A stretch of DNA of 64,000 nt from Methylomagnum ishizawai (GTDB taxonomy: Bacteria > Pseudomonadota > Gammaproteobacteria > Methylococcales > Methylococcaceae), in assembly GCF_900155475.1 (NCBI RefSeq), contig NZ_FXAM01000001.1:1475501-1539500 (forward strand), given 5' to 3'. Of the stretch, positions 1-12,118 are shown one piece after another (position 1 is the stretch's first letter; the number at the start of each line of letters is the position of its first letter). The translations under genes were made by a program, and so were the position numbers. Below the pieces are notes generated by a model. The model was not told where the DNA came from. It was given only the letters and a program-made list of their open reading frames with translations, and searched no databases.

Positions 1-96
1 TCTCCGATAGTGTGCATTCGATGTGTCCGGGGCCGTAGGGGCGGCCCGGACGGGTCTTGCCGGGTTCGCCCCGGTCTTGCTGTCGTGTAAGGCGGA

Positions 97-1491
97 TCAG
101 GCCGCTTGGGTTTGGAACAATTCTTCGCTCAGGGCGGCGCGGTCCAGGGTGTCTTTGTCCACCTTAAGATAGGCCACGCCGTCCTCGGCCAGCACCACCG
201 CCTCGGCCACGCCCGGCACTTGCAGCAAACGGCCCGAAAGGGTGGCGGCTTGTTCCCGGCTCAACGCGCCGACATTGACCAGGAGGCTGCTGACATGGCG
301 CGGCGGGCGCATCCCCAGGGCCACCGCCAGCCAGATGAGGGCCGCCACCGCGCAATACAGGAACACCGCCGGGATGCCGTGATGCCCGTAAATCCAGCCC
401 CCGCCCGCGCCGCCCGCGAACGCGCCCAGGAATTGGGCGGTGGAATAGACGCCCATGGCCGTGCCCTTGAGGTCGGGTGGGGCGATCTTGGACACCATGG
501 AGGGCAGGGTGGCTTCCAGCAGGTTGAAGCCGGTGAAATACAGGTAGAGCAGCCCGAACACCGCCCAGAAGCTCGCGCCGAAGCCCAGGAAACCCAGGTC
601 GGCCAGCGCCACCACGGCGATGGCCCCGAGGAACACCGGCTTCATCTTGCGTTTTTTCTCGGCCACGATCACGAAGGGCACCATGCTCGCCATCGCCAGC
701 ACGAACACCGGCAGGTAGAGATGCCAATGCTGGGCGGTGGGCAGGTCCAAGGTGTCGCGCAGCACCAGGGGCAGCACCACGAAGGTGGCGGTGAGGATCA
801 GGTGCAGGCAGAAAATGCCGAGATCGAGCCGTAACAGTTCCGGGTTGCCCAGCACCGTGCCGAACGCGGCGGTCCTGACCTCGGCGTCGCGGTGGAAGCG
901 GCTGACCACGGGGTCGGGCACGGCGGTATACAGCACCACGATGCCCAGCGCGGCCAGGGCGGTGACCACCCAGAACAAGCCCTTCAGCCCCATCCAGGCC
1001 GAGAGCATCGGTCCCGCCACCATCGACAGGGCGAAGGAAAAGCCGATGCTGATGCCGATCAAGGCCATGGCCTTGGTGCGGTGTTCCTCGCGGGTGAGGT
1101 CGGCGGCGAGGGCCATCACCACCGCCGCCACCGCGCCCGCGCCTTGCAGGGCGCGGCCCGCGATGATGCCGTAGATATCGTCGGACAGGGCGGCGAGGGC
1201 GCTGCCCAGCACGAACAGGACGAGTCCGATGGTGATGACGGGCTTGCGGCCATAGCGGTCGGACCACAGGCCGAAGGGGATTTGGAACAGGGCCTGGGTC
1301 AGCCCATAGGCGCTGATGGCGAGGCCGACCAGGGTCGGGGTGGCACCGGGCAGGTCGCGGGCGAACACCGAGAACACCGGCAGGATCAGGAACATTCCCA
1401 GCATCCTCAGCATATAGATGCCGGCCAGGGACAGGCTGGCGCGGACCTCGGCGCGGGTCATGGGGGTATCGATTTCCAGGGCCGGTTTCAA
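97..1491 (-). CDS. MFS transporter with C-terminal YAM-like domain (YajR type)
   Basis: A 464-residue inner-membrane major facilitator protein with twelve hydrophobic segments predicted by eye. The MFS loop 2-3 signature is visible near residues 73-83 (GLWSDRYGRKP). The last ~55 residues form a soluble tail (LSREQAATLSGRLLQVPGV...) that resembles the YAM domain that distinguishes E. coli YajR from other MFS exporters, and the length also fits YajR (about 454 residues). The substrate is unknown. The start is TTG with an AAGGAG site six bases upstream. The first ATG, ten codons later, has no such site. It lies 130 bp downstream of recQ on the same strand and may be co-transcribed with it. Family assignment is firm; the YajR subtype rests on the tail. 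Confidence 0.85.
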   Translation of the reverse strand: MKPALEIDTPMTRAEVRASLSLAGIYMLRMLGMFLILPVFSVFARDLPGATPTLVGLAISAYGLTQALFQIPFGLWSDRYGRKPVITIGLVLFVLGSALAALSDDIYGIIAGRALQGAGAVAAVVMALAADLTREEHRTKAMALIGISIGFSFALSMVAGPMLSAWMGLKGLFWVVTALAALGIVVLYTAVPDPVVSRFHRDAEVRTAAFGTVLGNPELLRLDLGIFCLHLILTATFVVLPLVLRDTLDLPTAQHWHLYLPVFVLAMASMVPFVIVAEKKRKMKPVFLGAIAVVALADLGFLGFGASFWAVFGLLYLYFTGFNLLEATLPSMVSKIAPPDLKGTAMGVYSTAQFLGAFAGGAGGGWIYGHHGIPAVFLYCAVAALIWLAVALGMRPPRHVSSLLVNVGALSREQAATLSGRLLQVPGVAEAVVLAEDGVAYLKVDKDTLDRAALSEELFQTQAA

Positions 1492-1621
1492 GGGAGGCTC
1501 CTTCTACGGGATGTGGAAGCCCGGTATGGTAGCAGGTTCGCCCATGGCCTTGAATTTGCGGGAAGGTCCGGTTCTTTTGATTGAGCGTTTCGTTGGGTGG
1601 GGCGTGTAGGGCGATGCCGGT

Positions 1622-3790
<2,169 letters not shown>

Positions 3791-3904
3791 GCGCCGGTTC
3801 CGATGGGGTTGGAAACCTCCATTCTTCCATGCCGTACCGGACCCCGCCACTGTTGCCGCCGTTGCGGCCCGGCGGGCACATGCATATAAGCCTATGCCAA
3901 AACG

Positions 3905-3946
3905 TTATAGCTATAAGTTAGCGGAAGAACATCCGTTATAACGGAT
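3905..3946. promoter_or_regulatory. Two perfect palindromes upstream of the TauE/SafE gene
   Basis: TTATAGCTATAA (3905-3916) and ATCCGTTATAACGGAT (3931-3946) are perfect palindromes centred 28 bp apart in the recQ-TauE intergenic region, 50-90 bp before the permease start. Both contain the core GTTATA or TATAAC. Spacing and symmetry suit a dimeric regulator binding two sites. No regulator gene is adjacent, so which protein binds is unknown. Confidence 0.5.
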
Positions 3947-3997
3947 GGCACTTATACTGTGCCCCTTTCCTATATCGATCCCAACGAAGGCACTTCC

Positions 3998-4792
3998 ATG
4001 GAAACAGCGTACATCGTCTCCGGCGTCCTGGTCGGGGTATTGGTCGGGTTGACCGGCGTCGGCGGCGGTTCCCTGATGACCCCGCTCTTGGTGTTCTTGT
4101 TCGGTTTCGCGCCCAGCACGGCGGTCGGCACCGATTTGTTGTTCGCCTCCATCACCAAGACCGGCGGCACTTTGGTCCATCATGGCAAGCACAAGTCGGT
4201 GGAATGGAAGATCGTGGGCTGGTTGGCCCTCGGTAGCCTGCCGGCCGCGGGCCTGGTGCTGTACCTGCTGGAAACCACCTTCAAGAAAGACCCCGCCATC
4301 ACCGCGATCATGACCACGACCCTGGGCGTGGCCTTGCTGCTGACCGCCGTGGCCTTGTTGTTCCGCAACCGCTTGATGAGGAAATCCCACGACTCCGCCC
4401 TACAGCGCAAAACCCACGGCGAGCGCTTCGGACGCTGGCAAGCGCCGATCACGATATGCGTGGGCGTGATGCTGGGGGTGTTGGTGACCTTGTCCTCGGT
4501 GGGGGCGGGGGCTTTGGGCACGGTGGCCTTGTTGTTCCTGTATCCGCGCTTGGCGACGGTGCGGGTGGTGGGGACCGACCTGGCCCATGCCATTCCCTTG
4601 ACCGCCGTGGCGGGGCTGGGCCATCTGCACATGGGCAATGTGAATTTCGAGCTGTTGGGGAGCCTGTTGATCGGTTCGCTGCCGGGGATTTATGTCGGGA
4701 GCCATTTGAGCGGCAGGATTCCCGAACACATCATGCGCCCCGTCCTGGCGAGCATCCTGGTGTTGATCGGACTCAAGTTCGTGCTGGCTTGA
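3998..4792 (+). CDS. TauE/SafE family membrane permease
   Basis: A 264-residue integral membrane protein of the TauE/SafE (formerly DUF81) family, which exports or imports sulfite, sulfonates or other small anions. The two characteristic halves are visible: VGLTGVGGGSLMTPLL near residues 14-29 and the matching second-half segment VTLSSVGAGALGTVALLFL. About eight membrane segments are evident. ATG at 3998 with GAAGG upstream is chosen over GTG at 3959, which adds 13 polar residues before the first membrane helix. The leader holds two palindromes, suggesting regulated expression. The substrate cannot be assigned from sequence. Confidence 0.88.
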   Translation: METAYIVSGVLVGVLVGLTGVGGGSLMTPLLVFLFGFAPSTAVGTDLLFASITKTGGTLVHHGKHKSVEWKIVGWLALGSLPAAGLVLYLLETTFKKDPAITAIMTTTLGVALLLTAVALLFRNRLMRKSHDSALQRKTHGERFGRWQAPITICVGVMLGVLVTLSSVGAGALGTVALLFLYPRLATVRVVGTDLAHAIPLTAVAGLGHLHMGNVNFELLGSLLIGSLPGIYVGSHLSGRIPEHIMRPVLASILVLIGLKFVLA

Positions 4793-4823
4793 TGTCCCAT
4801 GCCCAATAGGGCGCGATTATCGC

Positions 4824-4848
4824 GGTGGGCACGGAATACGCGCCCACC
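4824..4848. repeat. Dispersed inverted repeat, copy 1 (downstream of GH94 gene)
   Basis: GGTGGGC and GCCCACC flank an ACGGAATAC-type centre, giving a stem-loop just past the stop of the GH94 gene. A longer, closer-to-perfect copy sits on the other side of the same gene at 8319-8349 (shared GGTGGGCACGGAAT). It may serve as a REP-like element or transcript end; there is no T tract. Confidence 0.6.
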
Positions 4849-4860
4849 AAATAACCACGT

Positions 4861-7800
4861 TTAGCCGATGCTCACCAGCAACTCGTTCCCGTCCTCCACC
4901 CACCGCGCCGATAGATCCGCCAACGGCACCACCGCTCCGCCCGGACGATAGGGATTGGCCCGGCGCTCGAACGCCAGCGCGTTCCCATTCAGGCTTAGGG
5001 CCACCACCCCGCACCCCCGCGGCCCGACCCGATAACACAGCGTCAAGGGATGGCCCACCATCCGGGTGTCCACCCGCAAGCCATCCAGGGCCGGCGGTAA
5101 CACCGGGTCGATCACCAGGGCCGAGGCTTCCCGCTGTATCCCGAACAAGCCGCGCACGATCAAGCCCAGCCCGATCCCCGCCCCGCTGGAATAAATGCGC
5201 CAGCCGCCTTCCAGCCCGATTTCACCGCGCAGTGCCTTCCCATAATCGGCGTAGGCTTGGTAGCGGTCGGCGAAATCGGCGTCCGAGCTGGAGTAATAGC
5301 AATTCGCCTGGCGTGGCCGTGCGCCGGGCACCCGCGCCGCGATGCCGATGGGATGGGCGAGGCACAAGGCCGCGAAGAACTTTTCGGCCTCGCCCAGCCG
5401 GGCCAGCGCCTCGGCGTAGCGCAAATGGGCGTGGGTGTACATCAGGCCGATTTCCCGGCCAAAGTAGGTGCTGCTCTCGGCCCGCTGGAAAAACTTCTGC
5501 GGCCCGCCGCGGTAGATCATAGGCCGGTCGAACAAGCGGGCACCGTCCGGGCCGGATAGCTGGCTTTGGATGATGTCGAGGTGTTTGCGGGCTTGATCGG
5601 GGCGCAACAGGCCGTTGGTGATGGCGTGGATCATCGGCAACAGGCTGTAATGCAGGCCGGTTTGGCCGTCGCGGGGATGCAGGAGGTAATCGACGCGCCC
5701 GTCTTCGTGGAAATAGGCGTAACCGGCCAGTACGCCATCCACCACCAAAAGCCTCTGGAAGTCCTGACGCACGGCTTCTGCCTCGCGCTCGAACCGCCCC
5801 GCCGGTAAATCATGGCCCAGACGCCGCAATGCCTGGGCCAAGGTGGTCAGCACTTGGTGGTGCAAGGTCACGGTCCAGGCGCTGCACAGCCGTTCGCGCA
5901 TGGCGGGATCGACCGGCTGTAGCGAGTCGTTCCAATCGCCGTGCCCATAGGCCGCCAACCAGGTGCCGGGAATCCGGCGGCGGGCGATGACTTCCAAGGC
6001 GCGTTCGACATGGATATCCAGGGTGGCGCGTTCGGCCTTATCCTCGCCTTCCGGGTGGAAGAAGGGCAGCACCTCGTTGATGAAACCGGCGTCTTCGCTC
6101 GCCAAGAGATATTGCCCCAGCGCCAGCAGCGGCCAGAACACGATATCGCCATGCGAATCCTGCGGCCTGATGCCGCGCTCGCGCTCGAAGAACATGAACC
6201 ATTGCGGCCAATCGCCGTCCGGGTTCTGGTTCTTGAACACCCGGACCAGGAGGTCGCGGATCGGCGCGGTTTGGCCCAGGGCCAGCAGCAGTTCCACCGG
6301 ACCTTGGGATACATCGCGGGTGCCCCAGCCGCCGCCGGAATATTGTTCCAGGCCGCGCGGGCTGAGATAGTGGATCAAGGCGTTATGGGCGAACCAAGGC
6401 AGGATTTCCACCAGACCGGCCAATTCCGTGGCCAGGGGGCTGTTTTGCGGTGGATCGACCCGCAAGTCGCCCGCCATCGCCGCCCAATAGCTATCGGAAT
6501 CGGTTTCGTCCTCGTCGGCCAGTGCGGTCTCGACGAAGGCGAGATGCCCGGTGATCCGCAGGCGATGCTCCAAGGCCGGGGCCAGGACCAAGCACAGGAA
6601 CGGCTGGTTGCGGGAAACCCCGTCGGCGTACAGGAGTTCATCCCCGCCGACCTGTTCCAACAGCGTGCCGGGCAGGGGATCGACCCGGAAGCCGCCTTCG
6701 GGGAAACGGCGGCCCACATCGCTGTCCGGGCGGGCCTGGACGAACACGCCTTCCTCGTCCGGCGCGAAACAGGCCGGTCCCGGCACCGCGCCATCGTCGC
6801 CGTTCAGCGCGATGTGGTGGGTGACGAGGCATCTCGGGGCCGGTCCCGAATGCACGGCCAGGGCCAGTCCCAATTCATGGCGCTGGGCCGGGGCGGTGGC
6901 GCGGACTTCGAGCAAGCCATCGGCGTGGCGATAAAACCAGCGGCAGCCGTCCGGGCTGGTCTCGTAGGCCGAGGGCAGGTCCAGCAAGCGCCAGCCTTCC
7001 ACCAGTTCCACGAACACCCGTTGCCCGTGCGAGCGGAACAGCCCGAGATAGCTATGGGTGGTCGAGAGGAAACGGTTGATGCTGACATGGCCTTGGGTCA
7101 GCATCGAATGGAACACGCCGTTCATCCAGGGGGTGGAGGTGAGGGCGGTTTCGTCCGGCGTGGGCAAGGTTCCGGTGCGGAGGATATGGCCGTGGGGCCG
7201 CAACACCTTGAGTTCCTTGGCTTTCAGCACCACATGGCGGCGCTCGTCATGGAAGAAGGACAGGATTTGCCCATCCGCGTCCCGTTCGACTTCGCGGAGG
7301 TCGGTGCCGAACAGCGCGGCGAGGGTCTCGGTGTCGAGGTCCAGCGCGGCCAGCGGCGGCGCGGTGGCGAACAGGCTGGGGCAGGGCGGGGCGCTGCCGT
7401 CCGGCGGCGCGGCGGGTGCGGGTGGCTGGGCTTCCGGCAAGGCCAGCAAGACATCCACAAAGCCCAAATCCTCCACTGCGGTCGCCGCCGGATGATCGAT
7501 AATGAAACCGCCGAAAAAGCCGCGTTCGATCCGTTGCCCCGGTTCCAGCCGGAAGGGCGCGTCCTGGATTGCCGCCATCGAATGTTCATGTTGGCGGCGG
7601 CTACCGGGCAAGCCTTGGGCGAGTCCCGTCGGCATCGCCCCGGCCCGCTGGGCCAGCCCGTGGACTTGCAGGGCGTCGGTGGCGTAGCTCGCGCCCCGGC
7701 CCAGGCTGCCGACGAGGCTCCAAGGGTGGTGGCCCGCCATGGCTTGATTCTGCCGCGAGGCCACGACCCAGCCGCGTTCGGGATGTTCCAGCGGCGTATG

Positions 7801-8253
7801 GTCCACGTATTGGCTGACGTAATATTCGTTCAGCCGCACCGCGCCATACTGGGCCAGCCCCACATCCTGGGTGTGGATCACATCCAGTTCCGCCGCCGTG
7901 TCGCCGGTATTTTCCAGGGCGATATGCCAGAACCACGCGGGCAGAGCCGCGGCCAGCGCCAGCGTCACCGTGTAGCGGAGGCCGCGCCATTGGCCTTGTA
8001 GCCGTAGGCGTTCCCCTTCCTGCCAGACCACGCCCCCGCCTCCCGGACCCAGCAACGGCACTGCCTCGACCGTTCCGCCCAGCCAGCGTAGATACAGATT
8101 GGCCGGACCGCCCTCGACCGCGTTGCCGGGAAACAGGTTCAGCAAGATATCGCCATGGTCGATGCGGTGGAGCGAACCGTCGGCGTTGAATTGGAAGGCG
8201 AGGCCGGACGGGCTAGCGATGCGGAAAGATTGGGGGGTCGGGGCGGCATTCAT
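4861..8253 (-). CDS. GH94-family phosphorylase-like protein, possible 1,2-beta-oligoglucan phosphorylase
   Basis: An 1130-residue cytoplasmic protein (no signal peptide). The N-terminal third is beta-rich. The middle has the alpha6/alpha6-barrel features of GH94 (former GT36) enzymes: YSGGGWGTRDVSQGP, NPDGDWPQWF and the catalytic-acid motif HGDWND with Asp 776. Family members phosphorolyse beta-glucans such as cellobiose, chitobiose, laminaribiose or 1,2-beta-glucan to sugar 1-phosphate. The length matches 1,2-beta-oligoglucan phosphorylases (about 1,080-1,130 residues) better than cellobiose phosphorylase (about 810), so that activity is the best guess. An AAGGAA ribosome binding site precedes the ATG. 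It stands alone on its strand with a repeat at each end. Confidence 0.75.
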   Translation of the reverse strand: MNAAPTPQSFRIASPSGLAFQFNADGSLHRIDHGDILLNLFPGNAVEGGPANLYLRWLGGTVEAVPLLGPGGGGVVWQEGERLRLQGQWRGLRYTVTLALAAALPAWFWHIALENTGDTAAELDVIHTQDVGLAQYGAVRLNEYYVSQYVDHTPLEHPERGWVVASRQNQAMAGHHPWSLVGSLGRGASYATDALQVHGLAQRAGAMPTGLAQGLPGSRRQHEHSMAAIQDAPFRLEPGQRIERGFFGGFIIDHPAATAVEDLGFVDVLLALPEAQPPAPAAPPDGSAPPCPSLFATAPPLAALDLDTETLAALFGTDLREVERDADGQILSFFHDERRHVVLKAKELKVLRPHGHILRTGTLPTPDETALTSTPWMNGVFHSMLTQGHVSINRFLSTTHSYLGLFRSHGQRVFVELVEGWRLLDLPSAYETSPDGCRWFYRHADGLLEVRATAPAQRHELGLALAVHSGPAPRCLVTHHIALNGDDGAVPGPACFAPDEEGVFVQARPDSDVGRRFPEGGFRVDPLPGTLLEQVGGDELLYADGVSRNQPFLCLVLAPALEHRLRITGHLAFVETALADEDETDSDSYWAAMAGDLRVDPPQNSPLATELAGLVEILPWFAHNALIHYLSPRGLEQYSGGGWGTRDVSQGPVELLLALGQTAPIRDLLVRVFKNQNPDGDWPQWFMFFERERGIRPQDSHGDIVFWPLLALGQYLLASEDAGFINEVLPFFHPEGEDKAERATLDIHVERALEVIARRRIPGTWLAAYGHGDWNDSLQPVDPAMRERLCSAWTVTLHHQVLTTLAQALRRLGHDLPAGRFEREAEAVRQDFQRLLVVDGVLAGYAYFHEDGRVDYLLHPRDGQTGLHYSLLPMIHAITNGLLRPDQARKHLDIIQSQLSGPDGARLFDRPMIYRGGPQKFFQRAESSTYFGREIGLMYTHAHLRYAEALARLGEAEKFFAALCLAHPIGIAARVPGARPRQANCYYSSSDADFADRYQAYADYGKALRGEIGLEGGWRIYSSGAGIGLGLIVRGLFGIQREASALVIDPVLPPALDGLRVDTRMVGHPLTLCYRVGPRGCGVVALSLNGNALAFERRANPYRPGGAVVPLADLSARWVEDGNELLVSIG

Positions 8254-8318
8254 AGGCGGTTTCCTTGTTGTGGCGGTTGGCGTCTAGAGCATTTTCGGTT
8301 GGGGGCTACGCTCAGCCT

Positions 8319-8349
8319 TAGGGTGGGCACGGAATGCGTGCCCACCCTA
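8319..8349. repeat. Dispersed inverted repeat, copy 2 (upstream of GH94 gene)
   Basis: A 12-bp perfect stem, TAGGGTGGGCAC (8319-8330) with GTGCCCACCCTA (8338-8349), around the loop GGAATGC. It shares GGTGGGCACGGAAT with copy 1 at 4824-4848. It lies between the divergent GH94 and phosphoketolase genes. The rest of this 332-bp gap (8254-8585) holds an 8-bp inverted repeat, 8444-8451 with 8488-8495, and the xfp ribosome binding site; no confident promoter was found. Confidence 0.65.
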
Positions 8350-8585
8350 TAAAAATGTGAAAATGCGCCAGGTTGGGTTCGGCCTTGTCTGGCCCGCTTC
8401 ATCATAGAAGCTATCCTTCACGGGCGACAGCCGCGGCTTTGCCGTATCCGCCCGCCCCGCTGCGCCCGTTGGGACCGCTACGGCTTCGCGGATACCCAAT
8501 CCGCACTTTCCGTATTGAAAGCCTTCAAAAAACCGGCGTACCCTTGCCGCCGGATCGTAAAAATCGCACATCCCAGGAGGGACTC

Positions 8586-11012
8586 ATGTCGGATACCGCC
8601 CAAGCCAATGCCAGCATCACCGCTTTTGGTCCGGCCCGCGCCACCGTGGCAGGTGCGCCCCTAAGCCCTGAACAATTGCGCCAGACCCACGCCTTCTGGC
8701 GGGCTTGCAATTACCTCGCCCTGGGAATGATCTATCTCCAGGACAATCCCCTGCTGCGGGAGCCGCTCAAGCCGGAACAGATCAAGAACCGCCTCTTGGG
8801 CCATTGGGGCGCGAGCCCGGCCCTGTCCTTCGCCTATACCCATCTCAACCGCGCCATCCGGCAATACGATCTCGACGCCATCTTCCTGGCGGGGCCGGGC
8901 CATGGGGCGCCGGGCGTGCTGGGTCCGGTGTACCTCGAAGGCAGTTATTCCGAAATCTATCCCGACAAGAGCCTGGACGAAGAAGGCTTGCTGGCTTTCT
9001 TCAAGCAGTTTTCCTTTCCTGGCGGCATCGGCAGCCATTGCACCCCGGAAACCCCCGGTTCCATCCACGAGGGCGGCGAACTGGGCTATGTGCTGTCCCA
9101 TGCCTGCGGGGCGGCGTTCGATAATCCGGGGCTGATCGTGGCGGCGGTGGTGGGCGATGGCGAGGCCGAAACCGGACCCTTGGCGACCTCCTGGCATATC
9201 AACAAATACCTCAACCCGGCCCGCGACGGCGCGGTGTTGCCGATCCTCAACCTCAACGGCTACAAGATCAATAATCCCACCTTGTTGGCCCGCATCGGCC
9301 ATGCCGAGTTGGAAAAGCTGTTCGAGGGCTACGGATGGAGGCCGTATTTCGTGGAAGGCTCCGATCCCGACACCATGCACCAGGCCATGGCCGCGACCCT
9401 CGACCGCTGCGTCGAGGATATCCGCGCCATCCGGGCCACGGCCCGCGCCGGGGGGCCGGTCCAGCGTCCGCGTTGGCCGATGATCGTGCTGCGGAGTCCC
9501 AAGGGCTGGACCGCGCCCGGCGAGATCGACGGCCACAAGGTCGAGGGCTTCTGGCGTGCCCACCAAGTCCCCATCGCCGATGTGAAGAAAAATCCCGCGC
9601 ACTTGAAGTTGCTGGAAGACTGGATGCGGAGCTACCAGCCGGAAGAATTATTCGACGCCGACGGCGCCCCGGTCCCGGAACTCCGCGCCTACGCCCCGAC
9701 CGGCAACCGCCGCATGGGGATCAATCCCCACGCCAACGGCGGCTTGTTGCGGAAGGCGCTCAGGATGCCCGATTTCCGCGACTACGCCCAGGCGGTCGAA
9801 CGGCCAGGCCGGATCGAGGCCGAGAACACCCGGCCCTTGGGCGTGTTTCTGCGCGATATCATGCAGGCCAATATGAGGAATTTCCGGGTGTTCGGGCCGG
9901 ATGAGAACACTTCTAACAAGCTCAACGCGGTGTACGAGACGGCCAGGAAATTCTGGATCGCCGAGTATTTCCCCGAGGACGCCGATGGCACCGAGATGGA
10001 CCCCGAGGGCCGGGTCATGGAGATGCTGAGCGAACACACCCTGGAAGGCATGTTGGAAGGCTATTTGCTGACCGGGCGGCATGGCTTCTTTTCCACTTAC
10101 GAGGCTTTCGTCCATGTCATCGATTCCATGTTCAACCAGCACGCCAAATGGCTGTCGATCTGCAACCATCTGTCGTGGCGGGCGGGCATCGCCTCGCTGA
10201 ACCTGCTCATCACCTCCACCGTGTGGCGGCAGGACCACAACGGCTTCACCCACCAAGACCCCGGTTTCCTCGATGTGGTGGTGAACAAGAGCGCCCAAGT
10301 CACCCGCATCTATCTGCCACCCGATGTGAATTGCCTGCTGTCGGTGACCGACCATTGCCTCCGTAGCGAAAACTACGTCAACGTCATCGTGTGCGATAAG
10401 CAGAACCACCTGCAATACCTGGACATGGAGAGGGCCATTGTCCATTGCACCAAGGGTATCGGGCTGTGGGACTGGGCCAGCAACGACCAGGGCGTGGAGC
10501 CGGATGTGGTGATCGCCAGCGCCGGCGATATTCCGACCAAGGAGGCGCTGGCCGCCGTCGCCATGCTGCGGGCGGAATTCCCCGACCTCAAGCTCCGCTT
10601 CGTCAACGTGGTGGACCTCTTCAAGCTGCAACCGGACACCGAGCATCCGCACGGGCTGAGCGACCGCGATTTCGATAGCTTGTTCACGGTGGACAAGCCC
10701 ATCATCTTCAATTTCCACGGCTATCCCTGGTTGATCCACCGTCTCGCCTACCGCCGCACCAACCATAAGAACCTGCACGTCCGCGGCTACAAGGAAAAAG
10801 GCAATATCAACACGCCCCTGGAATTGGCGATCAACAACCAGATCGACCGTTTCAGCCTCGCCATCGACGTGATTGACCGGGTGCCGAGGCTGCATGTGGC
10901 CGGGGCGCACGCCAAGGAGAAGTTCAAGAACCGGCAACTGGCCTGCCGCCATTATGCCTACGCCCACGGGACGGATTTGCCGGAGGTGGCGGATTGGCGG
11001 TGGGAGGGTTGA
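8586..11012 (+). CDS. xfp: Xylulose 5-phosphate/fructose 6-phosphate phosphoketolase
   Basis: An 808-residue thiamine-diphosphate enzyme that cleaves xylulose 5-phosphate (and often fructose 6-phosphate) with phosphate to acetyl phosphate plus an aldose phosphate. Diagnostic stretches are visible: [19 protein letters not shown], the thiamine-diphosphate motif GDGEAETG followed by NGYKINNPT, and the C-terminal phosphoketolase domain with [19 protein letters not shown]. Length and order are normal for the family. The frame is open upstream, but ATG at 8586 has a strong AGGAGG site seven bases away and begins the conserved sequence. In methylotrophs the enzyme links pentose or RuMP sugars to acetyl-CoA without decarboxylation; that context is inference here. 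Confidence 0.96.
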   Translation: MSDTAQANASITAFGPARATVAGAPLSPEQLRQTHAFWRACNYLALGMIYLQDNPLLREPLKPEQIKNRLLGHWGASPALSFAYTHLNRAIRQYDLDAIFLAGPGHGAPGVLGPVYLEGSYSEIYPDKSLDEEGLLAFFKQFSFPGGIGSHCTPETPGSIHEGGELGYVLSHACGAAFDNPGLIVAAVVGDGEAETGPLATSWHINKYLNPARDGAVLPILNLNGYKINNPTLLARIGHAELEKLFEGYGWRPYFVEGSDPDTMHQAMAATLDRCVEDIRAIRATARAGGPVQRPRWPMIVLRSPKGWTAPGEIDGHKVEGFWRAHQVPIADVKKNPAHLKLLEDWMRSYQPEELFDADGAPVPELRAYAPTGNRRMGINPHANGGLLRKALRMPDFRDYAQAVERPGRIEAENTRPLGVFLRDIMQANMRNFRVFGPDENTSNKLNAVYETARKFWIAEYFPEDADGTEMDPEGRVMEMLSEHTLEGMLEGYLLTGRHGFFSTYEAFVHVIDSMFNQHAKWLSICNHLSWRAGIASLNLLITSTVWRQDHNGFTHQDPGFLDVVVNKSAQVTRIYLPPDVNCLLSVTDHCLRSENYVNVIVCDKQNHLQYLDMERAIVHCTKGIGLWDWASNDQGVEPDVVIASAGDIPTKEALAAVAMLRAEFPDLKLRFVNVVDLFKLQPDTEHPHGLSDRDFDSLFTVDKPIIFNFHGYPWLIHRLAYRRTNHKNLHVRGYKEKGNINTPLELAINNQIDRFSLAIDVIDRVPRLHVAGAHAKEKFKNRQLACRHYAYAHGTDLPEVADWRWEG

Positions 11013-11107
11013 GCGGGGGTTGATATTGGGGCGGGGCGGGGGCGATTCCCGGCCCTGTTCCGTCCCTGTGGAGAAAATCTTGTCGTTCCAGATTCCCGGA
11101 GGTTCCG

Positions 11108-11308
11108 ATGTTATCGAAAGTGTTTTTGCCTATCGTCCTGGTGGCGCTGTGGTTGGATGGGTGTTCCGGCGATACCGATAAAACCCCGCAAGATAGGGTG
11201 TTGCTGGATGCGGCCAAGGTACCGTTGGACAAAGCCCGTGAGGTCGAGCAGCAGACCTTGGAAGCCGCCGAGGCGCAGCGGCGGCAAATCGAGGAGGAAT
11301 CGAGGTAG
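11108..11308 (+). CDS. Small putative lipoprotein
   Basis: A 66-residue protein with a hydrophobic N-terminus (MLSKVFLPIVLVALWLDGC) ending in a cysteine that could be lipidated, though the residues before it (L-D-G-C) are a poor lipobox. The rest is a charged helix (VEQQTLEAAEAQRRQIEEES) likely to be coiled. A GGAGG site lies six bases before the ATG, supporting a real gene. It starts 95 bp after xfp and may share its transcript. Function unknown. Confidence 0.6.
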   Translation: MLSKVFLPIVLVALWLDGCSGDTDKTPQDRVLLDAAKVPLDKAREVEQQTLEAAEAQRRQIEEESR

Positions 11309-11334
11309 GTAGGCGGGGGGTTCCGACGGCGATC

Positions 11335-11364
11335 CGTCGTTCCAGCGGGACTGCCGGAACGACG
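11335..11364. repeat. Stem-loop in the 11,309-11,578 intergenic region
   Basis: A perfect 9-bp stem, CGTCGTTCC (11335-11343) with GGAACGACG (11356-11364), around a 12-nt loop. A shorter nested hairpin, CGACGG/CCGTCG (11324-11339), overlaps it. There is no T tract, so it is more like a dispersed genomic repeat than a terminator. The remainder of the 270-bp gap is AT-rich before 11,520 and probably holds the promoter of the next gene, but no clear -35/-10 pair stands out. Confidence 0.5.
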
Positions 11365-11578
11365 CTATCGAGGTTGCCTTACCGAGAGCGGCGGTATATC
11401 CACGGCCTACTTGGCGGGCCGCACCGGCTAACACTGCTTTGTTAAGTTTTTATGAAAATTCGCGGATCGATCCATTTCGCGATAGCGGGAGCCGCCCGAT
11501 TTGATTTATAAAAGGGGTTAATCGCCGAACTGGCGAGATCATTCAATCCGTTCCATCCTCCCCAAGGAGCAACCGAAG

Positions 11579-12073
11579 ATGGCAAGAAAGCATTCCGCTA
11601 GCACCGACACCACCGTGGAAACCACCCCGGAAACCGTGGAAACCACCGAGACCGCCGAAACCGTGGCACTCAGCGAAGCCGTGGAAGCCACCACCGACAC
11701 CGTGACCGTCAGCGAAGCCGTGGAAACCCCGGAAGCCGCCGGTATCATGGAGTCCGAAGCGGCCCAGACCACCGCCCTGGAAGTGACCCAGGCGCCCAGC
11801 GAAGGACTCTCCGAGGCCATCCGCGAGGGCGCGACCGATGCCCGCGCCGCCGTGGCCAGTCTCAAGGGCTTCGTCCGCAAGGGGGTTTATACCGGCTTCT
11901 ACTACGCCACTTACGGCGTGGTGTTCGGCGCCCTGATGGTCGGCAGCCTGATCCCTAGCAACAACGCCATGGGCGAAGGCGTCCGCGATGGCTTCAAAGC
12001 CGCCCAGAAGGACTTCGAGACCGACAAGCACGCCGAGGAAGGTCTGGCCGAAGCCGGATTGGCCGCGGCCTGA
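11579..12073 (+). CDS. Hypothetical protein with Glu/Thr/Val repeats and a short hydrophobic segment
   Basis: A 164-residue acidic protein. Residues 10-75 are low complexity, built from repeats of the type ETVETT, SEAVEATTDTV and SEAVETPEAA. Residues ~95-125 contain a helical hydrophobic stretch (GVYTGFYYATYGVVFGALMVGSLIP), followed by a charged tail. The layout, a disordered acidic arm plus one membrane-active helix, resembles magnetosome-like or phasin-like small proteins, but I recognise no family. An AAGGAG site precedes the ATG. It is followed on the opposite strand by glgP. Confidence 0.7.
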   Translation: MARKHSASTDTTVETTPETVETTETAETVALSEAVEATTDTVTVSEAVETPEAAGIMESEAAQTTALEVTQAPSEGLSEAIREGATDARAAVASLKGFVRKGVYTGFYYATYGVVFGALMVGSLIPSNNAMGEGVRDGFKAAQKDFETDKHAEEGLAEAGLAAA

Positions 12074-12118
12074 GCCCGTGCGGGGAGTGGAACGCCGCTC
12101 CCCGCGCTATCCATCCCG

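Noticed and set aside
106-834. 242-codon plus-strand frame opposite the MFS transporter
   Set aside because: His/Gln/Gly-rich shadow of the transporter; no ribosome binding site or family pattern.
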